From Pseudoxanthobacter soli DSM 19599 (lineage in GTDB: Bacteria > Pseudomonadota > Alphaproteobacteria > Rhizobiales > Segnochrobactraceae): 64,000 nucleotides of DNA. Where the stretch lies: assembly GCF_900148505.1 (NCBI RefSeq), contig NZ_FRXO01000005.1, positions 1-64,000 on the forward strand, written 5' to 3'. A program made the position numbers and the translations under genes. Below the pieces are notes generated by a model. It saw nothing but the letters and a program-made list of their open reading frames with translations. It made no database searches and was not told where the DNA came from. Below, piece by piece: positions 27,932 to 36,152 of the stretch (position 1 is the first letter of the stretch; every line of letters starts with the position of its first letter).

Positions 27932-28720
27932 CTAGGGTTGCAGCGCCTCTGCCATGCGCGCGATCCATTCGGCGACACCGGCGTCGTCGGAGATCAGGTC
28001 ATTGCGGATCTCGACGAGCACGGCTTCGTGGCCGCGATCCTCGCCATGGACGAGAATGGCGTAGTCCTCGTCTCGGCTGACGACATAGGGCTCATTGGGC
28101 GCGACGACGAGGCTGCCGTCGGCGGCGAGCCGCGCGAGGATCGTTTCGGCCAGTTCCCGCGAGCGCTCGAACAGCACGCCCGCGTGCCACGGCCGCGCCC
28201 GGCCGAGAAAGACCGGGTTGAACGAATGGATCGCCACGATCCGCGTCGCCCGTCCCTCCTCCTCGCGACGGTCTAGATCCGCGGCGAGCCGGTCGTGGAA
28301 GGGATGGAACATCCGCTCCGCCCGCAGCGCGCATTCTTGCCCCGAAAGCCCGATATTGCCGGGGATGTCGGTCGCCTCGGAGCGCACGGGAATGGAACTC
28401 GGCGCATCGAGCGGGCGGTTGAGGTCGATCAGAAGCCGCGAATAGCCGGCGAGATAGGCGACGGCGTCGATCTCCCGGGAAAGCCCCCGCGTCACCGCCG
28501 CCGCGCCGATGTCCCACGCGATATGGCGGACGAGATCGTCCGCGCCGAGGCCGAGGCCTCGATAGGAGGCCGGCATGTGCCGCGAGGCATGCTCGCAGAC
28601 CAGCACGACGGGCGAGGCACCCGCGGGGTTCAGCACCTCAACGGCCGCCGGCCAATCGGTCGGGACGTCATGCACGGCGGGGTCGAGCATGACACCCGCC
28701 GTTTCGTCAGCCATGGTCAT
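27932..28720 (-). CDS. N-formylglutamate amidohydrolase-family protein
   Basis: The protein has 262 residues of the FGase family (Pfam PF05013). It carries VVLVCEHASRHMPASY near the N-terminus, AWDIGAAAVTRGLS, LLIDLNRPLDAPSSIP and IVAIHSFNPVFLGRARPWHAGVLF, with acidic and His residues suited to bind zinc. Classical members release formate from N-formylglutamate in histidine breakdown, but no hut genes are nearby, so a related amide in this pathway is more likely. The ATG overlaps the stop of the isochorismatase gene (ATGA). Confidence 0.88.
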   Translation of the reverse strand: MTMADETAGVMLDPAVHDVPTDWPAAVEVLNPAGASPVVLVCEHASRHMPASYRGLGLGADDLVRHIAWDIGAAAVTRGLSREIDAVAYLAGYSRLLIDLNRPLDAPSSIPVRSEATDIPGNIGLSGQECALRAERMFHPFHDRLAADLDRREEEGRATRIVAIHSFNPVFLGRARPWHAGVLFERSRELAETILARLAADGSLVVAPNEPYVVSRDEDYAILVHGEDRGHEAVLVEIRNDLISDDAGVAEWIARMAEALQP

Positions 28721-29373
28721 GCCGCCACCGTCGCGCGCTTCATCGCCTCAAACCGCTTCACCACCTCGTCGGTGTTGGTAATCCAGCAATAGCCGCCGAA
28801 GGCCTTCAGCGCATTGTCGTGGCGCTCGGGCGTCGGCGCGGCGCAGGCGTCGGCCACGCAGGTGACCATGAAGCCACGGTCCGCGCCGTCGCGCACCGCC
28901 ATGTCCACGCACTGGTCGGTGACGATGCCGACCACCACGAGATAGCGGATGCCGAGATTGCGCAGGAGATAATCGAGATTGGTGGAGTTGAAGACGCCGG
29001 ACGAGGTCTTCGGCAGCAGGATTTCGTCTCCAACCGGGGCAAGCTCGGGCACCGGCAACCCCTCGGGGGCGCTCTTCGGAATGTTGATCGGCGACAGCTT
29101 GTGGTCGAGCGAGCGGTCGCGGCCGTCTTCGGTCAGGCTCTGGATGATGGTGTGGATCACCTCCACGCCCGCCTCGCGCGCCGCCTTCAGAAGCCGCACC
29201 TGGTTCGGGATCGTCCGGGTCGCGGTCTCGCGGTAGAAATAGTGGTCGGGGCCGCGCTCGGGATGGCCGTGATCGAGGCCAGGCTCCAGCCAGATGCGCT
29301 GCATGTCGACCAGCAGCAGCGCGGTCTCGCCCGGCACATAGGGCGCATCGCGGCGTTCGTCGGATCGGCTCAT
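28717..29373 (-). CDS. Isochorismatase-family cysteine hydrolase (amidase-like)
   Basis: The protein has 218 residues. The catalytic triad is intact: D23 in LLLVDMQ, K122 in LLPKTSSGVF and C155 in GIVTDQCVD. The size and the insertion around 30-60 resemble biuret/ureidoacrylate/N-carbamoylsarcosine-type amidases rather than true isochorismatases. It probably hydrolyses a C-N amide or ureido bond. GGAG at 6-bp spacing supports ATG 29373. It sits between RpiR and the FGase-like gene with a 17-bp gap upstream and a 4-bp overlap downstream. Confidence 0.88.
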   Translation of the reverse strand: MSRSDERRDAPYVPGETALLLVDMQRIWLEPGLDHGHPERGPDHYFYRETATRTIPNQVRLLKAAREAGVEVIHTIIQSLTEDGRDRSLDHKLSPINIPKSAPEGLPVPELAPVGDEILLPKTSSGVFNSTNLDYLLRNLGIRYLVVVGIVTDQCVDMAVRDGADRGFMVTCVADACAAPTPERHDNALKAFGGYCWITNTDEVVKRFEAMKRATVAA

Positions 29374-29390
29374 TTCGCTCTCCTGCGCGA

Positions 29391-30311
29391 TCAAGTCTGT
29401 TCGGAAATGCCGGGGGCGCCGTCCCCGTCCAGGGTCACGGCGTTCTGGCGGCGCACCTGTTCGATGTCCTCGACGCGGCGGCGCAGGGCGGAATCCTCGG
29501 TCGCCAGCAACTGCGCCACCAGTGCCTCCACCTGGGCGACGGCCGGTACGAGGGTGTCATAGGGCGAGGCGGCCTCGATGGGCGCCACCATCACCACCTC
29601 GGCGCCCTCGGCGATGGGCGACAGCCAGGCATCCGTGAACAGCACGATGCGGGCGCCGCGCGCCGCCGCCTGCCGGGCGAACTGCACCACATCGGCCTGG
29701 TAGCGGCGATAGTCGAACACCACCAGCACATCGCGCTTGTCGAGATCCACCAGAAGATCGAAGGCTTCCGGCCCCAACCGGCCGAGATCGCGCACGCCGG
29801 GCCGGAACTGCACGAGATAGGCGGCGAGCATGCCGGCGACATGGCGGCTGAACCGGCCGCCCAGCACCACGACCTTGCCTTTCGCGTCGGCGATCAGGCG
29901 GATCGCCCGCTCGTAGTTCTGCGCGGGCACGAGGCCGACCGTATCGCCGACGACCGCGCCGATGGAGCCGAGATAGCTCTGCGCCACGCTCGCGTCTCCC
30001 GACGCCGGCCGCTTCGCCTCCATCATCAGGAGCGGCGAATGCAGCCGGGCCTCGACCTCCGCCAGAAGCTGCGACTGGAAATCGGGGAAGCCCTCAAACC
30101 CGAGCTTGACCACGAACCGCACCACCGTCGGGTCGCTGACGGCGGCCTTCTTGGCGAGGCTCGACACCGTGCCGAGGCCGGAAAGCGGATAATCCCCGAG
30201 CAGCGCCTGCACGATCTTGGCTTCCGATGGCGTCAGCGTCAGCCCGCTGTCCGTCAGCATGTCCCGGATCCGCATCGCCCGCCCTTCCACCAAGCCCCGC
30301 TCTTCTGCCAT
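29391..30311 (-). CDS. RpiR-family transcriptional regulator (second copy)
   Basis: The protein has 306 residues. HTH_6 (about 15-90, LGTVSSLAKKAAVSDPTVVRFVVKLGFEGFPDFQ) is followed by a SIS domain (VVVLGGRFSRHVAGMLAAYLVQF, VVFDYRRYQADVVQFARQAAARGA). Its SIS block closely parallels that of the RpiR protein at 24108 (both have DVVVLFDFRRYQ/DVLVVFDYRRYQ-type segments). It is divergent from the LivMG importer gene with a perfect palindrome between. ATG 30311 has AGGCGA upstream; ATG 30338 is an alternative. Confidence 0.9.
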   Translation of the reverse strand: MAEERGLVEGRAMRIRDMLTDSGLTLTPSEAKIVQALLGDYPLSGLGTVSSLAKKAAVSDPTVVRFVVKLGFEGFPDFQSQLLAEVEARLHSPLLMMEAKRPASGDASVAQSYLGSIGAVVGDTVGLVPAQNYERAIRLIADAKGKVVVLGGRFSRHVAGMLAAYLVQFRPGVRDLGRLGPEAFDLLVDLDKRDVLVVFDYRRYQADVVQFARQAAARGARIVLFTDAWLSPIAEGAEVVMVAPIEAASPYDTLVPAVAQVEALVAQLLATEDSALRRRVEDIEQVRRQNAVTLDGDGAPGISEQT

Positions 30312-30359
30312 GGCATTTCGCCTCGCGTGGTTGTCCATCGAATTACAAAACTATCATCG

Positions 30360-30388
30360 AATGTCAAATCTGAAATAGAATTGACATT
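30360..30388. promoter_or_regulatory. Perfect palindrome AATGTCAA-N13-TTGACATT
   Basis: This 8-bp inverted repeat lies in the AT-rich gap between the divergent RpiR and LivMG genes. The arms are two helical turns apart, suiting a dimeric HTH regulator. The right arm includes a TTGACA -35-like hexamer for the importer operon. Confidence 0.6.
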
Positions 30389-30443
30389 ATGGTTCGCTGG
30401 CTTTCTACTGCACCGCACCACGGTACAGAATGGGACCGAGCGC

Positions 30444-32330
30444 ATGGAAGCCGGCTTGCACAACAGGGCCGACAGAGGGCTGTCGAAGGCAATGGGCGGC
30501 GCGCTCGTGGATGCCGTCGCCATGGCGGTCCTGCTGGGGGTCATCGCGCTCGTGCTGACATCCGCGGGCGTCGCCTGGCAGCGCACCGGCGTTCAGGCCG
30601 CCATCATCCTGACGGCCGTGGTCTCGTTGCAGATCTTCTCCGGTAACACGGGCATCGTCTCGTTCGGGCACGCCGGGTTCGTCGGACTCGGTGCCTATGC
30701 GGTGGGGCTGCTCACCATGAGCGCATCGGTGCAGGCGAGCGCGCTGCGCAACCTGCCGGCCTTTCTCGCCGGCCACGAGATGTCGCTGCTGGCCGCTCTC
30801 GGCATCGTCGTGCTGCTCGGTATCGTCGTGGGGCTCGTGAGCGGCGCACCGCTGTTCCGCTTGTCGGGCTCCGGCGCGTCCATCGCCACGCTCGCGCTGC
30901 TCATCATCGTCTATACGCTGCTGGTCGCCTCGCGGGACATCACGCGGGGCAGTCAGCCGTTCTACGGCGTGCCGCGCGGCGTGGGACTTTGGACGGCGGT
31001 GCCGATCGCAGCTGCGGCGCTGGCCTTCGCGCGCATCTTCCGCGAGCTGCCGATCGGGCTCTCGGCGCGCGCGGCCGCCGACGACGAGCGCGGTGCGGCC
31101 GCCATCGGCGTCGACCGGCGGTTCACCGCGATGTTCACCTGGGCGGCGAGCATCGTGGTGGCGATGGTGGCCGGCGGCATGATGGCCCAGTTCCTGGGCG
31201 CCTTCTCCCCCAAGGACTTCTATTTCGAACTGGCGTTCACCACGCTGGCGATGCTGATCGTCGGCGGCATGACGTCCTCGCTCGGCGCGCTTTCGGGCGT
31301 TGTGGTGACCACGGTGGTGATCGAGTTCGTGCGCCGGATCGAAGGCGGCGGCGAGATCGGCGGGATCGTCATTCCCCACATCTTCGGCCTGACCGAGGCC
31401 GTGCTCGCGCTTTCCATGATCCTCATCATCTGGCGTCGCCCGGAAGGCCTTTGCGGCGGCCGCGAGCTCAACCTGCTGAAGCGCCTCGGGCTGTCCCGTC
31501 CGCCGGCCGTCGCCGCGGAGCCGCCGCCGCGCACGGAGCGCCTGACGATCCGCGCGGAGAAGCTGACCAAGCGCTATGCCGGCGTGGTCGCCGTGGACGA
31601 GGCGAGCGTCGAACTGCCGACCGACCGCATCACCGGCATCATCGGGCCGAACGGCGCGGGCAAGACCACCCTGATCAACATGCTGGCCGGCGCGGTGGAG
31701 CCGACCTCCGGCACGCTTGCCATCGCCGGCAAGCCGGTGACCCGCTTCGCCGCCAACCGCTTCGCCCGGGCCGGCCTCGGCCGTACCTTCCAGAACATCC
31801 GCATCTTCCCGCGCATGACGCTTCTGGAAAACGTGCTGGTCGCGGCGCGCCAGGTGGTGCCGGGGCTGGCCGCCGCGGAGCAGGCGGCGATGCGCGAGCT
31901 GGCGCGCGTCGGCCTCGCCCACCTCGCGGACCAGCCGGCGGCAAGCCTGCCCTACGGCCTGCGCCGGCGGCTCGAGGTCGCCCGCGCCCTGGCGCTCGAT
32001 CCCGCCTTCCTCGTGCTCGACGAGCCGGCCGCCGGCATGAACCCGGTGGAGACCGAGGGACTGATGGCGATGCTGGCCGAGGTGCGGACGGAGCGCCGTC
32101 TCGGCATCGTGCTGATCGAGCACGACCTGAAGCTGGTGATGAAGCTCTGCGACCGCATCGTCGTTGTGGACCACGGCCGCGTCATCGCGGAGGGAACGCC
32201 GGCCGAGGTGCAGGCCAATCCCGACGTCATCGCCGCCTATCTCGGCAGCCGGACCGGTGCCCGGGTGCTCAAGCAGACGGAACAAGAAACCGGACCTTCA
32301 ACGACAACAGGGGAATTTTCTCATGCCTGA
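30444..32330 (+). CDS. Fused branched-chain amino acid-type ABC permease-ATPase (LivM-LivG)
   Basis: The protein has 628 residues. Residues 1-345 are a LivM-type permease with about eight to ten helices and the GIVSFGHAGFVGLGAYAVGLL signature. A linker (345-365) leads to a LivG-type ATPase: Walker A GPNGAGKTT (401-409), FQNIRIFPRMTLLENV, a variant signature YGLRRRLEVARAL and Walker B FLVLDEPAAGMNP. It forms the inner-membrane importer with LivH, LivF and the binding protein. Its stop overlaps the start of the binding-protein gene by 8 bp. HAAT-family substrates include amino acids, amides and urea. Confidence 0.92.
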   Translation: MEAGLHNRADRGLSKAMGGALVDAVAMAVLLGVIALVLTSAGVAWQRTGVQAAIILTAVVSLQIFSGNTGIVSFGHAGFVGLGAYAVGLLTMSASVQASALRNLPAFLAGHEMSLLAALGIVVLLGIVVGLVSGAPLFRLSGSGASIATLALLIIVYTLLVASRDITRGSQPFYGVPRGVGLWTAVPIAAAALAFARIFRELPIGLSARAAADDERGAAAIGVDRRFTAMFTWAASIVVAMVAGGMMAQFLGAFSPKDFYFELAFTTLAMLIVGGMTSSLGALSGVVVTTVVIEFVRRIEGGGEIGGIVIPHIFGLTEAVLALSMILIIWRRPEGLCGGRELNLLKRLGLSRPPAVAAEPPPRTERLTIRAEKLTKRYAGVVAVDEASVELPTDRITGIIGPNGAGKTTLINMLAGAVEPTSGTLAIAGKPVTRFAANRFARAGLGRTFQNIRIFPRMTLLENVLVAARQVVPGLAAAEQAAMRELARVGLAHLADQPAASLPYGLRRRLEVARALALDPAFLVLDEPAAGMNPVETEGLMAMLAEVRTERRLGIVLIEHDLKLVMKLCDRIVVVDHGRVIAEGTPAEVQANPDVIAAYLGSRTGARVLKQTEQETGPSTTTGEFSHA

Positions 32331-33498
32331 CCGCCGCTTCTCCGCCCGCCGGCTCGCCGGCGTCGTCTCCGCCGCCGCGCTCATGCTCGGCGTGGCCTCT
32401 CCCGCCTTCGCCGAGGACATCATCGTCGGCGTTGCCAGCGCGCAGACGGGCGGCCTCGCGCCGTTCGACCAGCCGTCGCTGGCCGGGCTCAAGATCGCCA
32501 TCGACGAGATCAACGCCAAGGGCGGCTTCGACGGCAAGTTTCCGGTCAAGCTGATGATCAAGGACACCCGCTCGGACCTGGGCGCGACGGCCACCATCGC
32601 GCAGGAACTGGTCGATGCCGGCGCGAAGATCCTGATCACGCCGTGTGACGCCGATCCGTCCATCGCCGCGGGCCAGGTGACCCAGCCGCTCGGCATTCCC
32701 ACGCTCACCTTCTGCGGCACCGCCCCGATCCTGACCGGCGCGGTCGGCGACGTGATGTTCGGCACCTATCCGGGCGACAACCTGCAGGCGACGGTGTTGG
32801 CCGACTACGCCTACGAGCAGGGCTTCCGCAAGGTCTACCTGCTGAAGTCGCCGGATTCGACCTACACCATGCGGCTGCCGGAATATTTCGGCGAAGTCTT
32901 CACCAAGAAGGGTGGCGCCATCGTCGGCGAGGGCACCTTCTCGATGAACCAGGCGGATTTCTCCGCCGAGGTCACCAAGATCAAGAATCTGGCCGACAAG
33001 CCCGACCTGATCATGACCGCCGGCTACGAGCCGGACTTCCCGGCCTTCGTGCAGCAGCTTCGCGCCGCCGGCGTGCAGACGCCCGTGTTCGGCGCGGATG
33101 CCATCGGCACCGGCACGATCCTCGGCCTCGGCAAGCTGGTGGACGGCACGGTCTATACCGCCGCCGGCTACGCCACCCCGGGCAGCAAGCTCGAGGCGTT
33201 CGAGGCCAAGTTCAAGAAGATCACCGGCCATGCCCCGGAATCGGCCTATGAGGCCAACGGCTACGATATCGGCCTGATCCTCGACACCGCTGTGACCAAG
33301 GCGGGGTCCGACGATCCGAAGGCGATCCGGGACGCGCTCGCCGGCATCGAGAAGCTGGAAGGCGTGACGGGCGAGATCACCTATGCCGGGACCGACCGGA
33401 TGCCGCTGCGCTCGGTGGCGCTGGTGAAGTATGAGGACGGCAAGCGCGTGTTCATCGGCACGGTCGTGCCGGCCGCCTCCGAAGTTCCGGCACCCTGA
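32323..33498 (+). CDS. Periplasmic binding protein of the HAAT ABC importer (LivK-like)
   Basis: The protein has 391 residues. It has a classical signal peptide (basic RRFSARR, hydrophobic core, cleavage after SPAFA near residue 30). A Peripla_BP_6 domain follows: GVASAQTGGLAPFDQPSLAGLKIAIDEINAKGG, a ligand-pocket segment around TPCDADPSIAAGQVTQ and GYEPDFPAFVQQLR. It captures the substrate in the periplasm for the LivMG/LivF/LivH importer. CAGGGGAA precedes the ATG. The ligand cannot be read from sequence; the pathway genes suggest an amine, amide or amino acid. Confidence 0.92.
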   Translation: MPDRRFSARRLAGVVSAAALMLGVASPAFAEDIIVGVASAQTGGLAPFDQPSLAGLKIAIDEINAKGGFDGKFPVKLMIKDTRSDLGATATIAQELVDAGAKILITPCDADPSIAAGQVTQPLGIPTLTFCGTAPILTGAVGDVMFGTYPGDNLQATVLADYAYEQGFRKVYLLKSPDSTYTMRLPEYFGEVFTKKGGAIVGEGTFSMNQADFSAEVTKIKNLADKPDLIMTAGYEPDFPAFVQQLRAAGVQTPVFGADAIGTGTILGLGKLVDGTVYTAAGYATPGSKLEAFEAKFKKITGHAPESAYEANGYDIGLILDTAVTKAGSDDPKAIRDALAGIEKLEGVTGEITYAGTDRMPLRSVALVKYEDGKRVFIGTVVPAASEVPAP

Positions 33499-33502
33499 GC
33501 CG

Positions 33503-34207
33503 ATGCTTTCGGTCCGTTCGCTCCAGGTCCGCTACGGCGAGGTCGAGGCGGTCCGCCGCGTCGACCTCACAGTCGGCCACGGCGAGATCGTTGCTCTTGT
33601 CGGCGCCAACGGTGCCGGCAAGAGCACGACGCTTGCCGCCATTTCCGGCCTCGTACGCCCGGCGGGCGGCACGGTGACGTTCGAGGGCGAGGACGTGACG
33701 GGGCTCGCCCCGGAGCTGATCGCCCGGCGCGGCGTCGCGCTCACGCCGGAAGGCCGGCGGGTGTTCGCCAGCCTGACGACGGCCGAGAACCTGATGCTGG
33801 GCGGTGCGGTCCATCTCGGCCGCGCCGCGCTGAAGGAACGGGAAGCGGAGATGCTCGACCTGTTCCCCATTCTGCGGCGCTACTACCGCGTCAAGGCGGG
33901 CAATCTTTCCGGCGGCGAGCAGCAGATGCTGGCCATCGCCCGCTCGCTGATGTCGAAGCCGAAGCTTCTCCTGCTCGACGAACCCTCGCTTGGGCTCGCG
34001 CCGCAGATGATCGACAGGGTTTTCGATCTGATCGCCGACCTGCGCCGGAGCGGCCTCACGATCCTGCTCGTTGAGCAGAATGTGGCGCTGGCGCTGGAGA
34101 TCGCCGACAGCGCCGTCGTCATCGCCAACGGTGATGTGGCGCTGTCCGGCTCGGCCGAAGACCTCGCAACCTCCGACCTTGTCCGGCAGGCCTATCTCGG
34201 CATCTGA
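33503..34207 (+). CDS. ABC importer ATP-binding protein (LivF-like)
   Basis: The protein has 234 residues. It has Walker A GANGAGKST, the LivF-typical GRRVFASLTTAENLMLG, signature LSGGEQQMLAIARSL, Walker B LLLLDEPSLGLAP and the LLVEQNVALAL switch region. It is the second ATPase of the importer, paired with the LivG half of the fusion. It lies 4 bp after the binding-protein stop. Confidence 0.94.
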   Translation: MLSVRSLQVRYGEVEAVRRVDLTVGHGEIVALVGANGAGKSTTLAAISGLVRPAGGTVTFEGEDVTGLAPELIARRGVALTPEGRRVFASLTTAENLMLGGAVHLGRAALKEREAEMLDLFPILRRYYRVKAGNLSGGEQQMLAIARSLMSKPKLLLLDEPSLGLAPQMIDRVFDLIADLRRSGLTILLVEQNVALALEIADSAVVIANGDVALSGSAEDLATSDLVRQAYLGI

Positions 34208-34261
34208 GCCTGCGTGTCGCACCCTTGGCGGGCGCACTTCTTCGTGGGAGATCGAACGGCG

Positions 34262-35143
34262 ATGTTGGTTCAACAGATCGTCAATGCCATCAGCCTCGGC
34301 GGCGTCTATGCCCTGCTCGCGCTCGGTCTCGCCATCGTGTTTTCCATCGTCGGCCTGATCAACTTCGCCCACGGCGAACTGATGACGATCGCCGGCTACA
34401 GCCTGCTCGGTGCGTTGCTGATGGGCGTGCCGCTGGCCGCCGCCGTGGTGGTGGCCGTGATATCGGCGGCGCTCGCGGCCGTGCTGATGGAGCAGATCGC
34501 CTTCAAGCCGATGCGCGGGGCGAGCGTCACCAGTCTGCTCATTACCTCGTTCGCGGTGTCGAACCTCCTGAAGGTTCTGTTCCAGAACGGCATTTCCGCC
34601 CGGCCGCAGCCGGTCGCGATGCCCTCGTGGATGACCGGGGCGTTCCAGTTCGGCGATGTCTCCATCGGTATCGGTCCGGTGCTGTCGATCACGGGCTCGG
34701 CGCTGGCGTTGGTGGCGCTGGAAGTGTTCCTGCGCCGCACGGTGATGGGAACCGCGATGCGCGCGGCGGCCGAGGACTTCAACGTGGTGCGGCTGATGGG
34801 CATTCCCGCCGGCCGCATCATCGCCGCCGCCTTCCTGTTGTCCGGCCTGCTGGCGGGCCTCGCCTCGCTCTTGTGGATCGCGCAGCGCGCGTCGGTCGAT
34901 CCGCTGATGGGGTTCACGCCGGTGCTCAAGGCCTTCATCGCGACCGTTGTGGGCGGTCTCGGCAGCCTGCCGGGCGCGGTGGTCGGGGGCCTGCTGCTCG
35001 GCGCCATCGAGGTCGCGCTGCAATCCACGCTGCCGCCGGATATCGCGCCCTACCGCGATGCCATCGTGCTGTCGGGCGTGATCCTGGTGCTGCTGTTCCG
35101 GCCGGACGGCGTCATTCCGGCCGTGCGCGCCCAACGGAGCTGA
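34262..35143 (+). CDS. ABC importer permease (LivH-like)
   Basis: The protein has 293 residues and about eight helices. It carries the LivH signatures SLGGVYALLALGLAIVFSI and GLINFAHGELMTIAGY, with the EAA-like ATPase contact around AAAEDFNVVRLMGIP. It forms the permease heterodimer with the LivM half of the fusion. ATG 34262 is preferred over 34214, which would add 16 hydrophilic residues. Confidence 0.93.
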   Translation: MLVQQIVNAISLGGVYALLALGLAIVFSIVGLINFAHGELMTIAGYSLLGALLMGVPLAAAVVVAVISAALAAVLMEQIAFKPMRGASVTSLLITSFAVSNLLKVLFQNGISARPQPVAMPSWMTGAFQFGDVSIGIGPVLSITGSALALVALEVFLRRTVMGTAMRAAAEDFNVVRLMGIPAGRIIAAAFLLSGLLAGLASLLWIAQRASVDPLMGFTPVLKAFIATVVGGLGSLPGAVVGGLLLGAIEVALQSTLPPDIAPYRDAIVLSGVILVLLFRPDGVIPAVRAQRS

Positions 35144-35163
35144 CGGAAGAGGAGCGGGAGGCG

Positions 35164-35796
35164 ATGTATTCCAAGCCGGAGTTCGCGGCCCGCTCGCCCG
35201 CCGACGTTGCGGATGTGATCGCGGCCGCGCCGTTCGCCACGCTCGTCACCCACGGGCCGGAGGGCCTCGTCGCCACCCACCTCGTCATGCTGTTCGAGCC
35301 GGACCGGGGGCCGAACGGCACGCTCGTGTCACACCTTGCGCTCGACAATCCCCATGCCGCGCTGATCGCGGAGGGGAGGGAGACGCTCGCGATCTTCACC
35401 GGTCCGCACGGCTACGTGTCGTCGTCGTGGTATCCGGCCCTGCCGGTGCGCGACAGCGCGCCGACGTGGAACTATGCCGCCATCCATTGCCGCGGACGGC
35501 CGGTGCCGCTCGACGCGCGGCAAACCGCCCGCCACCTCGCGCAACTGGTGGAGCGCATGGAGCAAGGCCGCCCGGAGCGGTGGCGGATGGGCGAACTCGG
35601 CCCCGGCGGCCTGGAGCGGAGGCTGCCGCGCATCCTCGGCTTCGACCTTCCCGTCGAGCGGCTCGACGCCAAGTTCAAGATGGGACAGGACGAGCGCCTG
35701 CCCGACACCCGCGGGGCCATCGCCGCCCTGGAGAAGACCGATCCGCCCCTCGCGGCCATGATGACCCGTCACAACGCCGACCGCGACGAAGGCTGA
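35164..35796 (+). CDS. PaiB-type FMN-binding negative transcriptional regulator-like protein
   Basis: The protein has 210 residues. It has the PaiB/FMN_bind_2 features: an N-terminal MYSKPEFA, FATLVTHGPEGLVATHLVMLFEPD, VSHLALDNPHAAL, FTGPHGYVSSSWYP and a late KFKMGQDE. It has a split-barrel flavin fold and no DNA-binding domain. In Bacillus, PaiB is linked to sporulation repression; in proteobacteria the role is unclear. It is 20 bp after livH with a good AGGAGCGGGAGG ribosome binding site, so it is the last gene of the importer operon. Confidence 0.88.
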   Translation: MYSKPEFAARSPADVADVIAAAPFATLVTHGPEGLVATHLVMLFEPDRGPNGTLVSHLALDNPHAALIAEGRETLAIFTGPHGYVSSSWYPALPVRDSAPTWNYAAIHCRGRPVPLDARQTARHLAQLVERMEQGRPERWRMGELGPGGLERRLPRILGFDLPVERLDAKFKMGQDERLPDTRGAIAALEKTDPPLAAMMTRHNADRDEG

Positions 35797-36152
35797 GACG
35801 GCGGCGGCAGGCCATTGCTGCCGGGCCGCGGCCTGCCCCGGGCACCGCACGACTACCGCGGCGCCGCTTCGACGGCTGCCACCACAATTCCCCGCAAGCG
35901 CCCGCACGCCATTCCCGACCGGGCTTCGGAGGCAGAGGGCGGACGTTTGGCGACCGCTCCGGCTTCCGCCGATTGCCCCGTTGCTGGCCTTCCGGTTCCC
36001 TCCAATGTCCCAGATGTGGGACTGAAGCCCGACATTGGCGATACAATCCCGTTACCGATCCGCTTACTCATCATGGAAAGGCCGTCACAGAACGGCCGGT
36101 GAGGGGCGGGAGGCGGGGCATGGCACTGCGCCTCCATCCGGGAGGAAATGCC
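35797..36152. other. Intergenic region between the two transport clusters
   Basis: This 356-bp stretch starts with a GGCAGGCC / GGCCTGCC hairpin (35806-35837) that could end the importer transcript. Its right half carries nested palindromes near 36002-36038 before the amidohydrolase operon. I see no gene. Confidence 0.55.
36002..36047 (+). promoter_or_regulatory. Nested palindromes and -10-like box before the amidohydrolase operon
   Basis: CCAATGTC (36002-36009) pairs with GACATTGG (36031-36038). Inside it GTCCCA-GATG-TGGGAC (36007-36022) forms a 6-bp stem. TACAAT at 36042 could be a -10 box. It is a candidate operator for one of the regulators of this cluster. Confidence 0.45.

Noticed and set aside
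27932-28720. Assignment of the FGase-family gene to histidine degradation (hutG)
   Set aside because: No hutH, hutU, hutI or hutF lies nearby; the amidohydrolase at 36153 is only imidazolonepropionase-like and sits in a different operon.
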